A stretch of DNA of 64,000 nt, taken from NCBI GenBank assembly GCA_900471485.1, contig UCEU01000001.1, positions 186,001 to 250,000 on the forward strand, read 5' to 3'. The notes under the pieces are model-generated. The model did not search any database. It worked only from the letters and a program-made list of their open reading frames with translations, and was not told the DNA's origin. Below are positions 37,758 through 45,947 of the stretch, one piece after another; position 1 is the first letter of the stretch, and every line of letters starts with the position of its first letter. A program made the position numbers and the translations under genes. This stretch comes from Hyphomicrobiales bacterium. GTDB taxonomy: Bacteria > Pseudomonadota > Alphaproteobacteria > Rhizobiales > Rhizobiaceae.

Positions 37758-39058
37758 GGGCGTGCCTGTTGTGTCTGGTACAGCGAAACGTCGTCCGCGC
37801 CGGCTTCGAATTCCGGGTCGATCGGCCGGCGGGTCATCGTCAGCGTCGCGATCGCGCCCACCAGCAGCAGTCCGGCGGCAACGGCGAATGCCCAGTCGTA
37901 GCCGCCGGTACCGGCCACGACATAGCCGGTGATGATCGGTGCGATGAGCCCGAAGAGATTGCCGCCAAGAGCGGTGATCGCGATCACGCGTGATACATCG
38001 GCGGGATTGCGCAGGAGATCGCTCGCAAGCGTGAAGTTCAGCCCGGCGCCGGTGGTCGAGCCGGTGAGTACCAGCGTGAGAACGATCAGGAGTTCCGAAA
38101 GATCGCTGACGGATGGTGCGAGCAGGATAAGCAGCGATAGGATCGCCATCGCAGCGATGAAATAGCGCCGGGCGCCGCTGCGAATACGCGCGGAGGAGAG
38201 GGACTTGTCGCTGGCCCAGGCGATCAGCACGCTGAGCACGATGGTGATCAGATAGGGGATCGCGGTGAGGTAGCCGGTGTTGAGCGTCGAGAGTTCGCGC
38301 GTCGACTGCAGGAAGGTCGGAAGCCAGGTCAGGAAGAGATAGGCGGTATAGACGAGGCAAGCCTGCGTGATCACAAGCCCCCAGACGCTGGTCTGCGACA
38401 GCAGATATCGAAGCGAGGAGGGCGGGGTCGGCTCTCCGCTGTTGTCATCATCGCGCCCGGCCAGGATTGTCCGGCGCTCATCCTCCGAGAGCCACGTGGC
38501 GCGTTCGGGCTCGGCGTACCAGAACCACCAGGCGGCCAGCCAGACATAACCGATGATGCCGAGCACGACGAATGTCGTGCGCCAGCCGGCGGCCTCCACC
38601 AGTGCTGCGGTGACGAGCGCCCCGAGCGCGGGACCAGCCGACGAACCGCCGTTGAAAAGCGTCGTTACCAGACCACGCTCGCGCTCGGGAAACCAGTTTC
38701 GGATGATGCGGCCGCAGGCCGGGAAGGTCGAGGCTTCGCTGGCGCCCATCACAAGGCGGGCGCCGAGCAGGCTTGTGAAACCGGACGTCGCTGCCGTCAG
38801 GATCGTTGCGCCCGACCAGATCGCGATGCCGCCGCCCACCATCCGCTTGGCGCCGATCCGCTCCACGAGCAGGCCGATGGGAATGAGGCAGATCACATAT
38901 GTCCAGAGAAAACCCGAGAACAGATAGCCCATCTGCACCGGTGTGAAGCCGAACTCCTCAACGATCGGCTTCGAGGCGATCGAGAGCGCAATCCTGTCGA
39001 TGTAGTTGATGATGACGGCGGTAAATATGAGGATCGCGATCCAGCTGCGCTTCACCAT
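37754..39058 (-). CDS. ACS-family MFS transporter (organic-anion type)
   Basis: A 434-residue twelve-helix transporter with the anion:cation symporter signature NYIDRIALSIASKPIVEEFG in TM1 and RIIRNWFPERERG after TM4. This family takes up hexuronates, glucarate, tartrate, phthalate and similar anions. It is first in the cluster with the HD protein and three secreted hydrolases, and diverges from a LysR gene. It may import the acid released by the esterases. Confidence 0.9.
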   Translation of the reverse strand: MVKRSWIAILIFTAVIINYIDRIALSIASKPIVEEFGFTPVQMGYLFSGFLWTYVICLIPIGLLVERIGAKRMVGGGIAIWSGATILTAATSGFTSLLGARLVMGASEASTFPACGRIIRNWFPERERGLVTTLFNGGSSAGPALGALVTAALVEAAGWRTTFVVLGIIGYVWLAAWWFWYAEPERATWLSEDERRTILAGRDDDNSGEPTPPSSLRYLLSQTSVWGLVITQACLVYTAYLFLTWLPTFLQSTRELSTLNTGYLTAIPYLITIVLSVLIAWASDKSLSSARIRSGARRYFIAAMAILSLLILLAPSVSDLSELLIVLTLVLTGSTTGAGLNFTLASDLLRNPADVSRVIAITALGGNLFGLIAPIITGYVVAGTGGYDWAFAVAAGLLLVGAIATLTMTRRPIDPEFEAGADDVSLYQTQQARP

Positions 39059-39104
39059 TCAGGTCTCCTCCCAGACAACCTTCTTGACGCGGATTATTCG
39101 ATGC

Positions 39105-39153
39105 ATAGGTTTCCAATGTCCAATTGGGATTTTTCGGAAACACGTATAGGTTT
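39105..39153. promoter_or_regulatory. Candidate LysR binding region
   Basis: The 100-bp gap between the MFS and LysR genes holds a direct repeat ATAGGTTT (39105-39112 and 39146-39153). It also holds an inverted pair GTTTCC/GGAAAC (39109-39114 and 39136-39141) around CCAATTGG. Layout suits a LysR tetramer site, but no classic T-N11-A box was established. Confidence 0.4.
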
Positions 39154-39158
39154 TCTCA

Positions 39159-40058
39159 ATGAATCGACCGTCCATTCCGCAGCTTGAGGCTTTCTATTGG
39201 ACGGCGCAGCTGAACAGCGTTCAGAAAGCCGCCGACCGCCTCAACGTCACGCAGCCGACCCTGTCGCTGCGCTTGAAGCAGCTGGAGAGCGAGATCGAGG
39301 TCCCGCTGTTCGAGAGGCAGGGCAGGGGATTGCGGCTGACGCGGCATGGTCATGCTTTCCTCGGACGCACATCGATCGTGCTGGATGCCTATCGTGGCCT
39401 CGCCAATCTCTCGCGGACACCGGAAATGGAGGGAAATGTGCGCTTCGGGGTCGCGGAAGGGTTCGCGGTCACCTGCATGCCATGCCTTATCGATGGCATG
39501 CGAACCGACTTCCCGCTTCTGCGACCCGAGTGGGTGGTCGCCACCAGCGATGTGCTCGAGCAATCGCTGACGAACGGCGAACTCGATGTCGCGATCCTCG
39601 TCGATCCGATCGGGTTGCGCGAAGTCCGGCTATCGGCGCTCGGAGTGCAGACGAACGATTGGGTCGGTGCTTCGGGCATGCAGACCGTCGGGAGTTCGCC
39701 CCGCCAGCTGGCGCAATCGACGATCGTTACGACGCCGCCACCGACCGCCATGTATCGAACAACGATCGGCTGGTTCGCCGGAGCGAAGATCACGCCGGAA
39801 AAGACCTGCCTGTGCTCGAGCCTGAATGCCGCCCTGCAGCTTGTCGCGGCCGGAACCGGCATCGGCATATTCCCGTCCAAGGTAGTCGAAGCCTATCCGC
39901 TCAAGGGCGCTCTGCGGACGATCTCGACCGAGCCGTCGCTGACCGACGGACGCGTCTTTTTCGCGGACCGCACCGCCGCGGATGAAGCGCGGACGCACGC
40001 GCTGCTACGGACGGTGGAGCGGATCGCCAATGAGCTCGAATATTTCAGTGGCTCGTAA
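39159..40058 (+). CDS. LysR-family regulator
   Basis: A 299-residue regulator with N-terminal winged HTH (SVQKAADRLNVTQPTLSLRL, then LERQGRGLRLT-like wing) and a C-terminal periplasmic-binding-like effector domain. It diverges from the ACS transporter operon at 100 bp, the usual place for a LysR activator of the neighbouring operon. The effector is unknown but is probably the imported anion. Confidence 0.9.
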   Translation: MNRPSIPQLEAFYWTAQLNSVQKAADRLNVTQPTLSLRLKQLESEIEVPLFERQGRGLRLTRHGHAFLGRTSIVLDAYRGLANLSRTPEMEGNVRFGVAEGFAVTCMPCLIDGMRTDFPLLRPEWVVATSDVLEQSLTNGELDVAILVDPIGLREVRLSALGVQTNDWVGASGMQTVGSSPRQLAQSTIVTTPPPTAMYRTTIGWFAGAKITPEKTCLCSSLNAALQLVAAGTGIGIFPSKVVEAYPLKGALRTISTEPSLTDGRVFFADRTAADEARTHALLRTVERIANELEYFSGS

Positions 40059-40078
40059 GGTGCCGCGGCATGAAGCGC

Positions 40079-40642
40079 CTAGAGCATGCGTGATAGCACT
40101 TCGTCCTGCCTGATCAACCTATGCCAGACGACGGCGCCGAGGTGGAGGAAGAGCAGCGCGAAGAACGTGTAGCCGCCATAATGATGGATCACGCCAACCA
40201 TCCGTCCGAATGGACGGTTTTCCATGAGAAGATTTGGCAAAGTGAACAGCCCGAACCACGGCACTTTCCGGCCTTCCGAAGACGAGGTGACGTAACCGGA
40301 AATGGGCATCAGCATCATCAGCGCGTAGAGCGCAAGGTGGACGATCTTCGACGCAAGGCGCTCGTGCAGCGGCGGCTTGTGTCGCCAATCCGGCTCCGAT
40401 GTCGCCGCGCGGATCGGGATGCGGATGATCAGGAGCGCCAACGCCGTCATGCCGAGCGACTTGTGGATGTCCATGAGAAACTGACGCTGGGCCGAGCCAT
40501 GACCGAGATACGAACAGTAAAGCCCGATTGCCAGCGCTATGAGGATGATGGTTGCCATTGTCCAATGCAGCGATCTCTGCATGGTGCCATAGCGATACGC
40601 GGTGGATGTCGCGGCAGGCGACAGGTCGGTGGACTTGCTCAT
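40079..40642 (-). CDS. Cytochrome b561-family protein
   Basis: A 187-residue inner-membrane di-heme protein with four helices. Heme-ligand candidates are RSLHW in helix 1, DIHKSLGM in helix 2, and HHYGG and LHLGAVVWH towards the C-terminus. The family passes electrons between quinol and periplasmic acceptors, or protects against superoxide (CybB). The ATG at 40642 gives the expected N-terminus but has a weak ribosome site. It follows a small His/Cys-rich secreted peptide gene on the same strand. Confidence 0.87.
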   Translation of the reverse strand: MSKSTDLSPAATSTAYRYGTMQRSLHWTMATIILIALAIGLYCSYLGHGSAQRQFLMDIHKSLGMTALALLIIRIPIRAATSEPDWRHKPPLHERLASKIVHLALYALMMLMPISGYVTSSSEGRKVPWFGLFTLPNLLMENRPFGRMVGVIHHYGGYTFFALLFLHLGAVVWHRLIRQDEVLSRML

Positions 40643-40676
40643 TGCATGATGCTTGCGAATTAAAAGGCCCAGGGTT

Positions 40677-40702
40677 GGAGGGGCAAGCTGCATCGCCCCT
40701 CC
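40677..40702 (-). terminator. Hairpin between the 57-residue gene and cytochrome b561
   Basis: GGAGGGGC/GCCCCTCC forms an 8-bp stem with a 10-nt loop, 20 bp after the small gene's stop. A CCTTTTAATT stretch follows some bases later. It may partly terminate the upstream transcript. Confidence 0.45.
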
Positions 40703-40721
40703 GCAATCGACATCCGCCGAG

Positions 40722-40895
40722 TTACTTGCAGATTTTGGTTTCCTTGATGATCCACTTGCCGTGGACCTTCGCCTTGTGGTGCTCGGTATGGCACACCAGC
40801 TTGTGAGGCTTGCCATGATGGGGCTGGTCCGCAAAGGCCTGACCGGAAAAACCGGCGACGGCGGCCAAGGTTGCCGCGAGCGCTATTTTCTTCAT
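40722..40895 (-). CDS. 57-residue secreted His/Cys-rich peptide
   Basis: The ATG at 40895 has CGGAGCAGAGA upstream and encodes a signal peptide (MKKIALAATLAAVAGFSG, cleavage after AFA) and a mature part of about 34 residues. The mature part holds HHGKPHKLVCHTEHHK, another His and a final Cys two residues from the end. The composition suggests heme or metal binding or a disulfide-linked periplasmic peptide. No family is recognised. It lies upstream of cytochrome b561 on the same strand. Confidence 0.72.
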   Translation of the reverse strand: MKKIALAATLAAVAGFSGQAFADQPHHGKPHKLVCHTEHHKAKVHGKWIIKETKICK

Positions 40896-41222
40896 TCTCT
40901 GCTCCGATAGGAATGTCTGGAATTGTACTTGGGAAGTGGATTGCAAAACCCGGCGGGGTGCCGGGCGCCCCGCCGACTGCGGTGAACTAAACGCACACCG
41001 CAAATCAATCCGAGACACGGTGAATCATCGCATCAAAGCAGATGGTGAGCGAGTTAATTTGTTGTAATGTTTGATAAAAATGTTCTGGTTTCATTGCCGC
41101 AGGTGACCGCTTTGCGGCCGCTTCACCCGTCTCGGAAAAGTCGGGAATTTGATCTCGCCCTTGCATTGCGCCGATGATCTTTTAAATCACCTTGGGGTAC
41201 GACGTGGCCGGGGGAGACTGAA
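40896..41222. other. Intergenic region, 327 bp
   Basis: It contains a GC-rich inverted stretch near 40950-40980 and an AT-rich section at about 41045-41095 that may hold the promoter of the following gene. No operator or RNA gene was recognised. Confidence 0.4.
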
Positions 41223-42359
41223 TTGGATTTGCGATTTGGCGTCAAGATCTACGACAATGACTGGTTCCTGAGGCATCGTCTCTCGGCCGAGCAGACGGCC
41301 GATCTGCTTGCCGAATGGGGCGCCACCTATGTGATCGCGCAAAGCAAATTTCTGCCCATGCCGAATTCCGCCGTGACCAGCAGCGTCGCCGCGGAGGACC
41401 GACTTGCCTACGAGGCGCTTGATGATGTGGCGTTTCGCAAGCTGCTGGCCGATCGGGGAATTGCCTATTTCGCCTGCCTGAACATCTGCTTCGATCCGGA
41501 CTTTTCCGACGGCAACCCCGAACTTCTGGGCACAGACCAGTGGGGGGGCAAGGGTAGGCAGCAGGATTGGTATGTCGGCATGCCGCCGGATCGCGAAGAA
41601 AACCTCGCGCACAAGATCGGCCTGCTCGAAAAAGGCGTTGCTGCTTTGCAGCCGGATGCGGTCCACCTCGGCTTCATCCGCTGGCCCGGCTTCTGGGAAA
41701 CCTGGCTCGACGGTGACGACAGACGTGAGAAGCCCGAATATTGCTTCTCGGCGCAAACGGTCGAACGCTTCAACCGCGAGACAGGGCGGAGCGTTCCGAC
41801 CACCGACCCCACGGCCGCCGCGGCCGTCCTGATGGGCGCGGAGCGCGATGCATGGACGAGATGGAAGTGCGAGCGAACTGTCAGTGCGATCGCCCGGATC
41901 CGCAAGGCGCTGGAACCGGTGAAATCGGGGCTTCAATACTCAATCAACACGCTGCCGTTCTTCCGCTCGGATTTTGGCAATGCGGTCGAAGAAGTATTCG
42001 GCCAGAACATGTCGATGCTGGCAAGCGTGGTCGATGTCTTCGAGGTCATGGCGTACCACCAGATCATGGCGAAGCCTGCGACATGGCCGGCGGCGGTTGC
42101 GACCGACATCATAGAGCGCAGCGGCCAGAAGGCGATCTGCACTCTGCAGGGCCAAGCCCTCTATCTCGATGGGATGCATGCAGGGCGAGGCAGATCGACC
42201 GATATCGCGGCCGATGAATTTGGCCGCGCGCTCGATGCGCTCGCCGTGAGCCCGGTCGAAGGCGTGTGCGTGTTCACCTTCTCCGATCTTCTCGATCTCC
42301 GCCGGACCGAAAAGGGTGGGCGGATGATCGAGGCTCTGAAGCGGTTCAGACGAGACTAA
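41223..42359 (+). CDS. TIM-barrel-like protein of unknown function
   Basis: A 378-residue cytosolic protein without a signal peptide. The TTG start follows GGGGGAG at six bases. Alternating strand/helix pattern, an N-terminal FGVKIYDNDWF and segments such as HLGFIRWPGFWETW and CFSAQTVERFNRETG resemble uncharacterised glycoside-hydrolase-like barrels. I cannot assign a family or catalytic residues. It converges on a ribose-type ABC operon with a ROK regulator, so a role in metabolising that importer's ligand is possible. Confidence 0.75.
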   Translation: MDLRFGVKIYDNDWFLRHRLSAEQTADLLAEWGATYVIAQSKFLPMPNSAVTSSVAAEDRLAYEALDDVAFRKLLADRGIAYFACLNICFDPDFSDGNPELLGTDQWGGKGRQQDWYVGMPPDREENLAHKIGLLEKGVAALQPDAVHLGFIRWPGFWETWLDGDDRREKPEYCFSAQTVERFNRETGRSVPTTDPTAAAAVLMGAERDAWTRWKCERTVSAIARIRKALEPVKSGLQYSINTLPFFRSDFGNAVEEVFGQNMSMLASVVDVFEVMAYHQIMAKPATWPAAVATDIIERSGQKAICTLQGQALYLDGMHAGRGRSTDIAADEFGRALDALAVSPVEGVCVFTFSDLLDLRRTEKGGRMIEALKRFRRD

Positions 42360-42463
42360 AGCGTGTCGCGATCCTTCGGATTCGCTCGTCACGTTTTAGC
42401 CCTTTGTTTTGTCGCATGTCGGTGCCGCAAAACCGCTGCACAGTTTTGCGAGACATGCTTTAG
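42360..42463. repeat. Palindromic intergenic repeat of rhizobial type
   Basis: Nested inverted repeats GCATGTC (42414-42420) with GACATGC (42452-42458) and CGCAAAAC (42426-42433) with GTTTTGCG (42443-42450) form one long hairpin. Upstream is TCGGATTCGCTCGTCACG. The pattern matches an interspersed element common in Rhizobium and Agrobacterium intergenic regions, recalled from memory and possibly related to RIME-type repeats. It lies between convergent genes and may also act as a terminator. Confidence 0.65.
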
Positions 42464-42470
42464 AACCGCG

Positions 42471-43964
42471 CTAAGCGGTCTTTGCCCGGCTGATCGCGGA
42501 AAGAAGCGAGGCGCGCGTCAGCTCTTCCTTGCGGAAGCGTCCCGTGACGGCGCCTGCGTTCATGACAAGCACGCTGTCGCTGAGATCGAGCAGCTCGTCG
42601 AGATCGTCGGAAATGACGAGCACGCCGGTTCCCTGCTGGGCCGCCAGGCGAATCTGGTTGTGCAGTTCGCCCTTTGCACCGATATCGACGCCCGCCGTCG
42701 GCTGGTCGAGAATGAGAGCGACCGGCTTGGAACCGACGGCCCTTGCAAGCAGCACTTTCTGCGCGTTGCCGCCACTGAGATTGCCGACGATCTTCTTGCG
42801 ATCCGGCGGACGAATGACGAAGCGCTTGATCATGTCTTCGGCCAGGCGCCGCCGGCTACCCGGCCTGATGAAGCCGGCAACCGACATGAGCTTGCCGAGA
42901 GCGCTGACACAGATATTGGCTTCGACGGACGCGCCAAGCGCAAGCCCGGTAATCTTCCGGTCTTCGGGAACCAGCGCCAGCCCGCGCCTGGTTGCCTTTT
43001 CCGGGCTCAGCCGCCGAAACGGCCGTCCGTCGATTGCGATCGTCCCTTGGGAGCGGACGTCGCCGATGAGAGCGCGCGCAAGGCGCGTGCGGCCGGAGCC
43101 GACGAGACCCGCAAGGCCGACGATCTCACCCTTGCGAATGGCGAAATCGATCGGCGGGCGGCCGTGCACGGCAAGGCCGGTCGCCGACAGTGCCTCGGAG
43201 CCGAGCTCGGAAGTCGACGCCGCGGCCTTGTTCTCTGATATTTCGTGACCGACCAGCACTTCGGCCAGTCGTTCGACTGTGTAGTCCTTGCCCGGTCCTG
43301 TTTCGACGACCTGCCCGTCGCGCATCAGGGTGATGCGGTCGGAAAGGCGGCAGACCTCGTCGAGGAAGTGGCTGATATAGACGATGCCGACCTGGCGTTC
43401 GTCGGCCATGCGCCGCATCGTCGCGAAAAGCAGTTCGCGTTCGGCTGGAGCCAGGCGTGCGGTCGGCTCGTCCATCACGAGGATCTTGACGTCCTTGGAG
43501 CAGGCGCGAACGATTTCCGTCAGCTGCTGGCCGCCGACGCCGAGCGTGCGCACGGCTGCGTCCATCGGCAGCGTGATGCCGAGTGCGGCAGCTTCGGCGG
43601 CCGAGCGCTTGCGCATCTCGCCGTGGCCGATCGTGCCGCCGACCTTGCCTTTCGGCTCGCGGCCAAGCGCAATGTTTTCGGCGACCGTCAGTTCGGGAAC
43701 GAGCGAGAAGTCCTGGTAGATGATGGCAACGCCGCGCTGCAGCGCTTCCTTAGGGCTGCGCAGATGAACGCTTTCGCCTTCCAGCAGAATGTCGCCTTCG
43801 TAGTCGGAAAAGTTTCCGCCGAGCACCTTCATCAGGGTACTCTTGCCGGCCCCGTTGTGGCCGACAAGAGCGTGGATTTCACCTGGCTTGAGCGAAAAGT
43901 CGACGCCGCGCAAAACCTGCACGTTCGAGAACGCCTTGCGGATGTTCCGCATTTCGAGAAGCAT
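42471..43964 (-). CDS. Ribose-type ABC importer ATPase with two ATP-binding domains
   Basis: A 497-residue RbsA/MglA-type protein. The N-terminal domain has Walker A GHNGAGKST, signature VGGQQL and Walker B ILVMDEP. The C-terminal domain has the family's usual degenerate Walker A GLVGSGRTRLA with signature LSGGNAQKV and LILDQPT. The ATG at 43964 follows GGGAGA at 7 nt. An earlier ATG at 43979 would add five residues. It is last in the ROK/permease/binding-protein operon. Confidence 0.92.
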   Translation of the reverse strand: MLLEMRNIRKAFSNVQVLRGVDFSLKPGEIHALVGHNGAGKSTLMKVLGGNFSDYEGDILLEGESVHLRSPKEALQRGVAIIYQDFSLVPELTVAENIALGREPKGKVGGTIGHGEMRKRSAAEAAALGITLPMDAAVRTLGVGGQQLTEIVRACSKDVKILVMDEPTARLAPAERELLFATMRRMADERQVGIVYISHFLDEVCRLSDRITLMRDGQVVETGPGKDYTVERLAEVLVGHEISENKAAASTSELGSEALSATGLAVHGRPPIDFAIRKGEIVGLAGLVGSGRTRLARALIGDVRSQGTIAIDGRPFRRLSPEKATRRGLALVPEDRKITGLALGASVEANICVSALGKLMSVAGFIRPGSRRRLAEDMIKRFVIRPPDRKKIVGNLSGGNAQKVLLARAVGSKPVALILDQPTAGVDIGAKGELHNQIRLAAQQGTGVLVISDDLDELLDLSDSVLVMNAGAVTGRFRKEELTRASLLSAISRAKTA

Positions 43965-43983
43965 CGACTTTTCTCCCATTCTA

Positions 43984-44943
43984 TCAGCCGCCCCAGGCAG
44001 CCTTGTACTGCTCGACGTTATCCTTGGTGATCGTCGGCAGGTCGAGGTAGTGGTTCGGGGTCGGGACCTGATCGGCCTTGCCCGAGAAGACGAGAGCGGC
44101 GTCTTCGATCGCCGTCGAGCCCTGCGGCGCCGGATCCTGGTTGACCGTGCCGTAAACGGTGCCCTTGATGATCGCATTGCGAACGTCGGCCGGGTAGTCG
44201 CCGAGGATGAACTTCACGTCGGTACGGCCGTTCTCGGTGGCGAAGTTGGCTCCGTTGACACCCTCCGGTCCCTGGTCGACGATCGCGGCGATGGAGCCCG
44301 GCTGGTACTTGCTGAGATAGTCCTGGGTGATGGCGAGCGCCTTGGAGTTATCCCAGTCGGCAGCCTGCTTCTCGACGATCTCGATGCCCGGATACTTCTT
44401 CAGCGTGTCCATCAGGCCCGCTTCGCGAGCGAGCTGAGCGGAGGTGCCGAGCTTGCCGAGGATGTAAGCGATCTTGGCCTTCTCGCCGACAGCCTTGACG
44501 ACGAGTTCGCCCTGGCGCTGGCCGAAAACGAAGTCATCGACGCCGACATAGGTGACGAGCTTGGCGCCGGTGCTGACATCGGCACTGGTGTTCACGGCCA
44601 TGACCGGAATGTTGGCGGCGTTGGCCTGGCGGATGATCGGAACGATGCCCTTCGGATCGCTAGGGGCAATCATGATCATGTCGACCTGCTGGGCGATGAA
44701 CTGCTGAACGACCGAGATCTGCGCCGAAAGGTCGCCGTTGCCGCTCTGGATGTCGAGCTTGATGCCCTGCTTCTGCGCGGTCTCGTTGGCGGTCTTGATC
44801 AGGTTCGAATAGAACGGCACCGAGGTGTTCCAGATCATGAAGCCGATACGCTTGCCTTCCTGGGCGTGCGCCATGCCGGTCCCAGCCATGGTCGCGACGA
44901 CGGCTGCGCCGAGCATCAGGTTTCTGCGCGAGAGATGTTTCAT
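43984..44943 (-). CDS. Ribose-type periplasmic binding protein
   Basis: A 319-residue RbsB-like receptor. The N-terminus has a twin arginine (SRRNLMLGAA) and cleavage near AHAQ, so Tat export is possible. The core has the CUT2 pattern (GFMIWNTSVPFYSNLIKTA, IAPSDPKGI, TVNQDP). The sugar or other ligand is unknown. GAGGAGGAA precedes two candidate starts, ATG at 44943 (better spacing) and 44949. The gene lies 23 bp after the permease gene. Confidence 0.9.
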   Translation of the reverse strand: MKHLSRRNLMLGAAVVATMAGTGMAHAQEGKRIGFMIWNTSVPFYSNLIKTANETAQKQGIKLDIQSGNGDLSAQISVVQQFIAQQVDMIMIAPSDPKGIVPIIRQANAANIPVMAVNTSADVSTGAKLVTYVGVDDFVFGQRQGELVVKAVGEKAKIAYILGKLGTSAQLAREAGLMDTLKKYPGIEIVEKQAADWDNSKALAITQDYLSKYQPGSIAAIVDQGPEGVNGANFATENGRTDVKFILGDYPADVRNAIIKGTVYGTVNQDPAPQGSTAIEDAALVFSGKADQVPTPNHYLDLPTITKDNVEQYKAAWGG

Positions 44944-44966
44944 TGGCATTTCCTCCTCTAGGTTTA

Positions 44967-45947
44967 TCAGCGACGTTCGCGCTGCTTGCGGTGATAGCTG
45001 TCGAGGCCGACGGCCACGAGAATGACGGCGCCGGTGACGGCCGGCTGCCAGAACGGGGATACGCCGAGCAGATTGAGGGCGTTGGCGATGATGCCGAGTA
45101 GCAGTGTGCCGAGCACGGCGCTCCAGACCTGACCGACGCCGCCCGAAAGCGGTACGCCGCCGACGACGACTGCGGCGATGGCCGTGAGCGGCCAATCGGT
45201 GGCGCTGGCCGGCTGGCCGATGTTGGTCTGTCCGAGCAGTACGATACCGGCAACGGCCGCGAACAGGCCGCCGAGCGCATAGGTGACGAGAAGGATGCGA
45301 TCGACGTTGATACCGGCAAGGCGCGCGGCCTGCTTGTTGCCGCCGACGATGTAGATGTAATGGCCGAGCGTGGTGAAGCGCAGGATTGCCCAGGTGATCA
45401 GCGCGACGATGGCGAAGATGATCGTCGGGATCGGAACCGGACCAATGCGGCCGAGGCCGAGGACGGTAAAGGATTCAGGCACGCCATAGACCGGCTGTGC
45501 GGCTGTGCCGACGAACAGGAAGCCGGTGACGAGAACCTGTGTCGCCAGCGTGGTGACGAAGGGGCTGATGCCGATCTTTGCGATGAAGAAGCCGTTGACG
45601 ACGCCGACCACGAGGCCGAGGAACAGCGCCGTGACGACACCGAGCGGGATCGAATACTGGACGATGACGGCAGCCGCCACGACCGAGGACATGGCACCGA
45701 CCGCGCCGACCGAGAGATCGAAGCCCCCGGTGATGATCATCAGGAGCATGCCGCAGGCAACGATGCCGATGATCGAATTACGCTGAAGAACGTTCGCGAA
45801 GTTCGCCCAGGTGGCGAAATAGGGAATGGTCAGGCTGAAGACGATCAGCAACAGCACGAAGATGATGGGCAGCGCATAGGCCGACAGGGATGACCAATGC
45901 CATGTCGCTCCCTTGCTTCCTGTTGCTTGGGTCGGGGTGTCGGTCAT
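44967..45947 (-). CDS. Ribose-type ABC importer permease
   Basis: A 326-residue RbsC-like permease with eight to ten membrane helices, the motif GGFDLSVGA and the CUT2 cytoplasmic segment GGNKQAARLAGI. The ATG at 45947 overlaps the ROK gene stop by ATGA. This couples regulator and transporter translation. Confidence 0.92.
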   Translation of the reverse strand: MTDTPTQATGSKGATWHWSSLSAYALPIIFVLLLIVFSLTIPYFATWANFANVLQRNSIIGIVACGMLLMIITGGFDLSVGAVGAMSSVVAAAVIVQYSIPLGVVTALFLGLVVGVVNGFFIAKIGISPFVTTLATQVLVTGFLFVGTAAQPVYGVPESFTVLGLGRIGPVPIPTIIFAIVALITWAILRFTTLGHYIYIVGGNKQAARLAGINVDRILLVTYALGGLFAAVAGIVLLGQTNIGQPASATDWPLTAIAAVVVGGVPLSGGVGQVWSAVLGTLLLGIIANALNLLGVSPFWQPAVTGAVILVAVGLDSYHRKQRERR

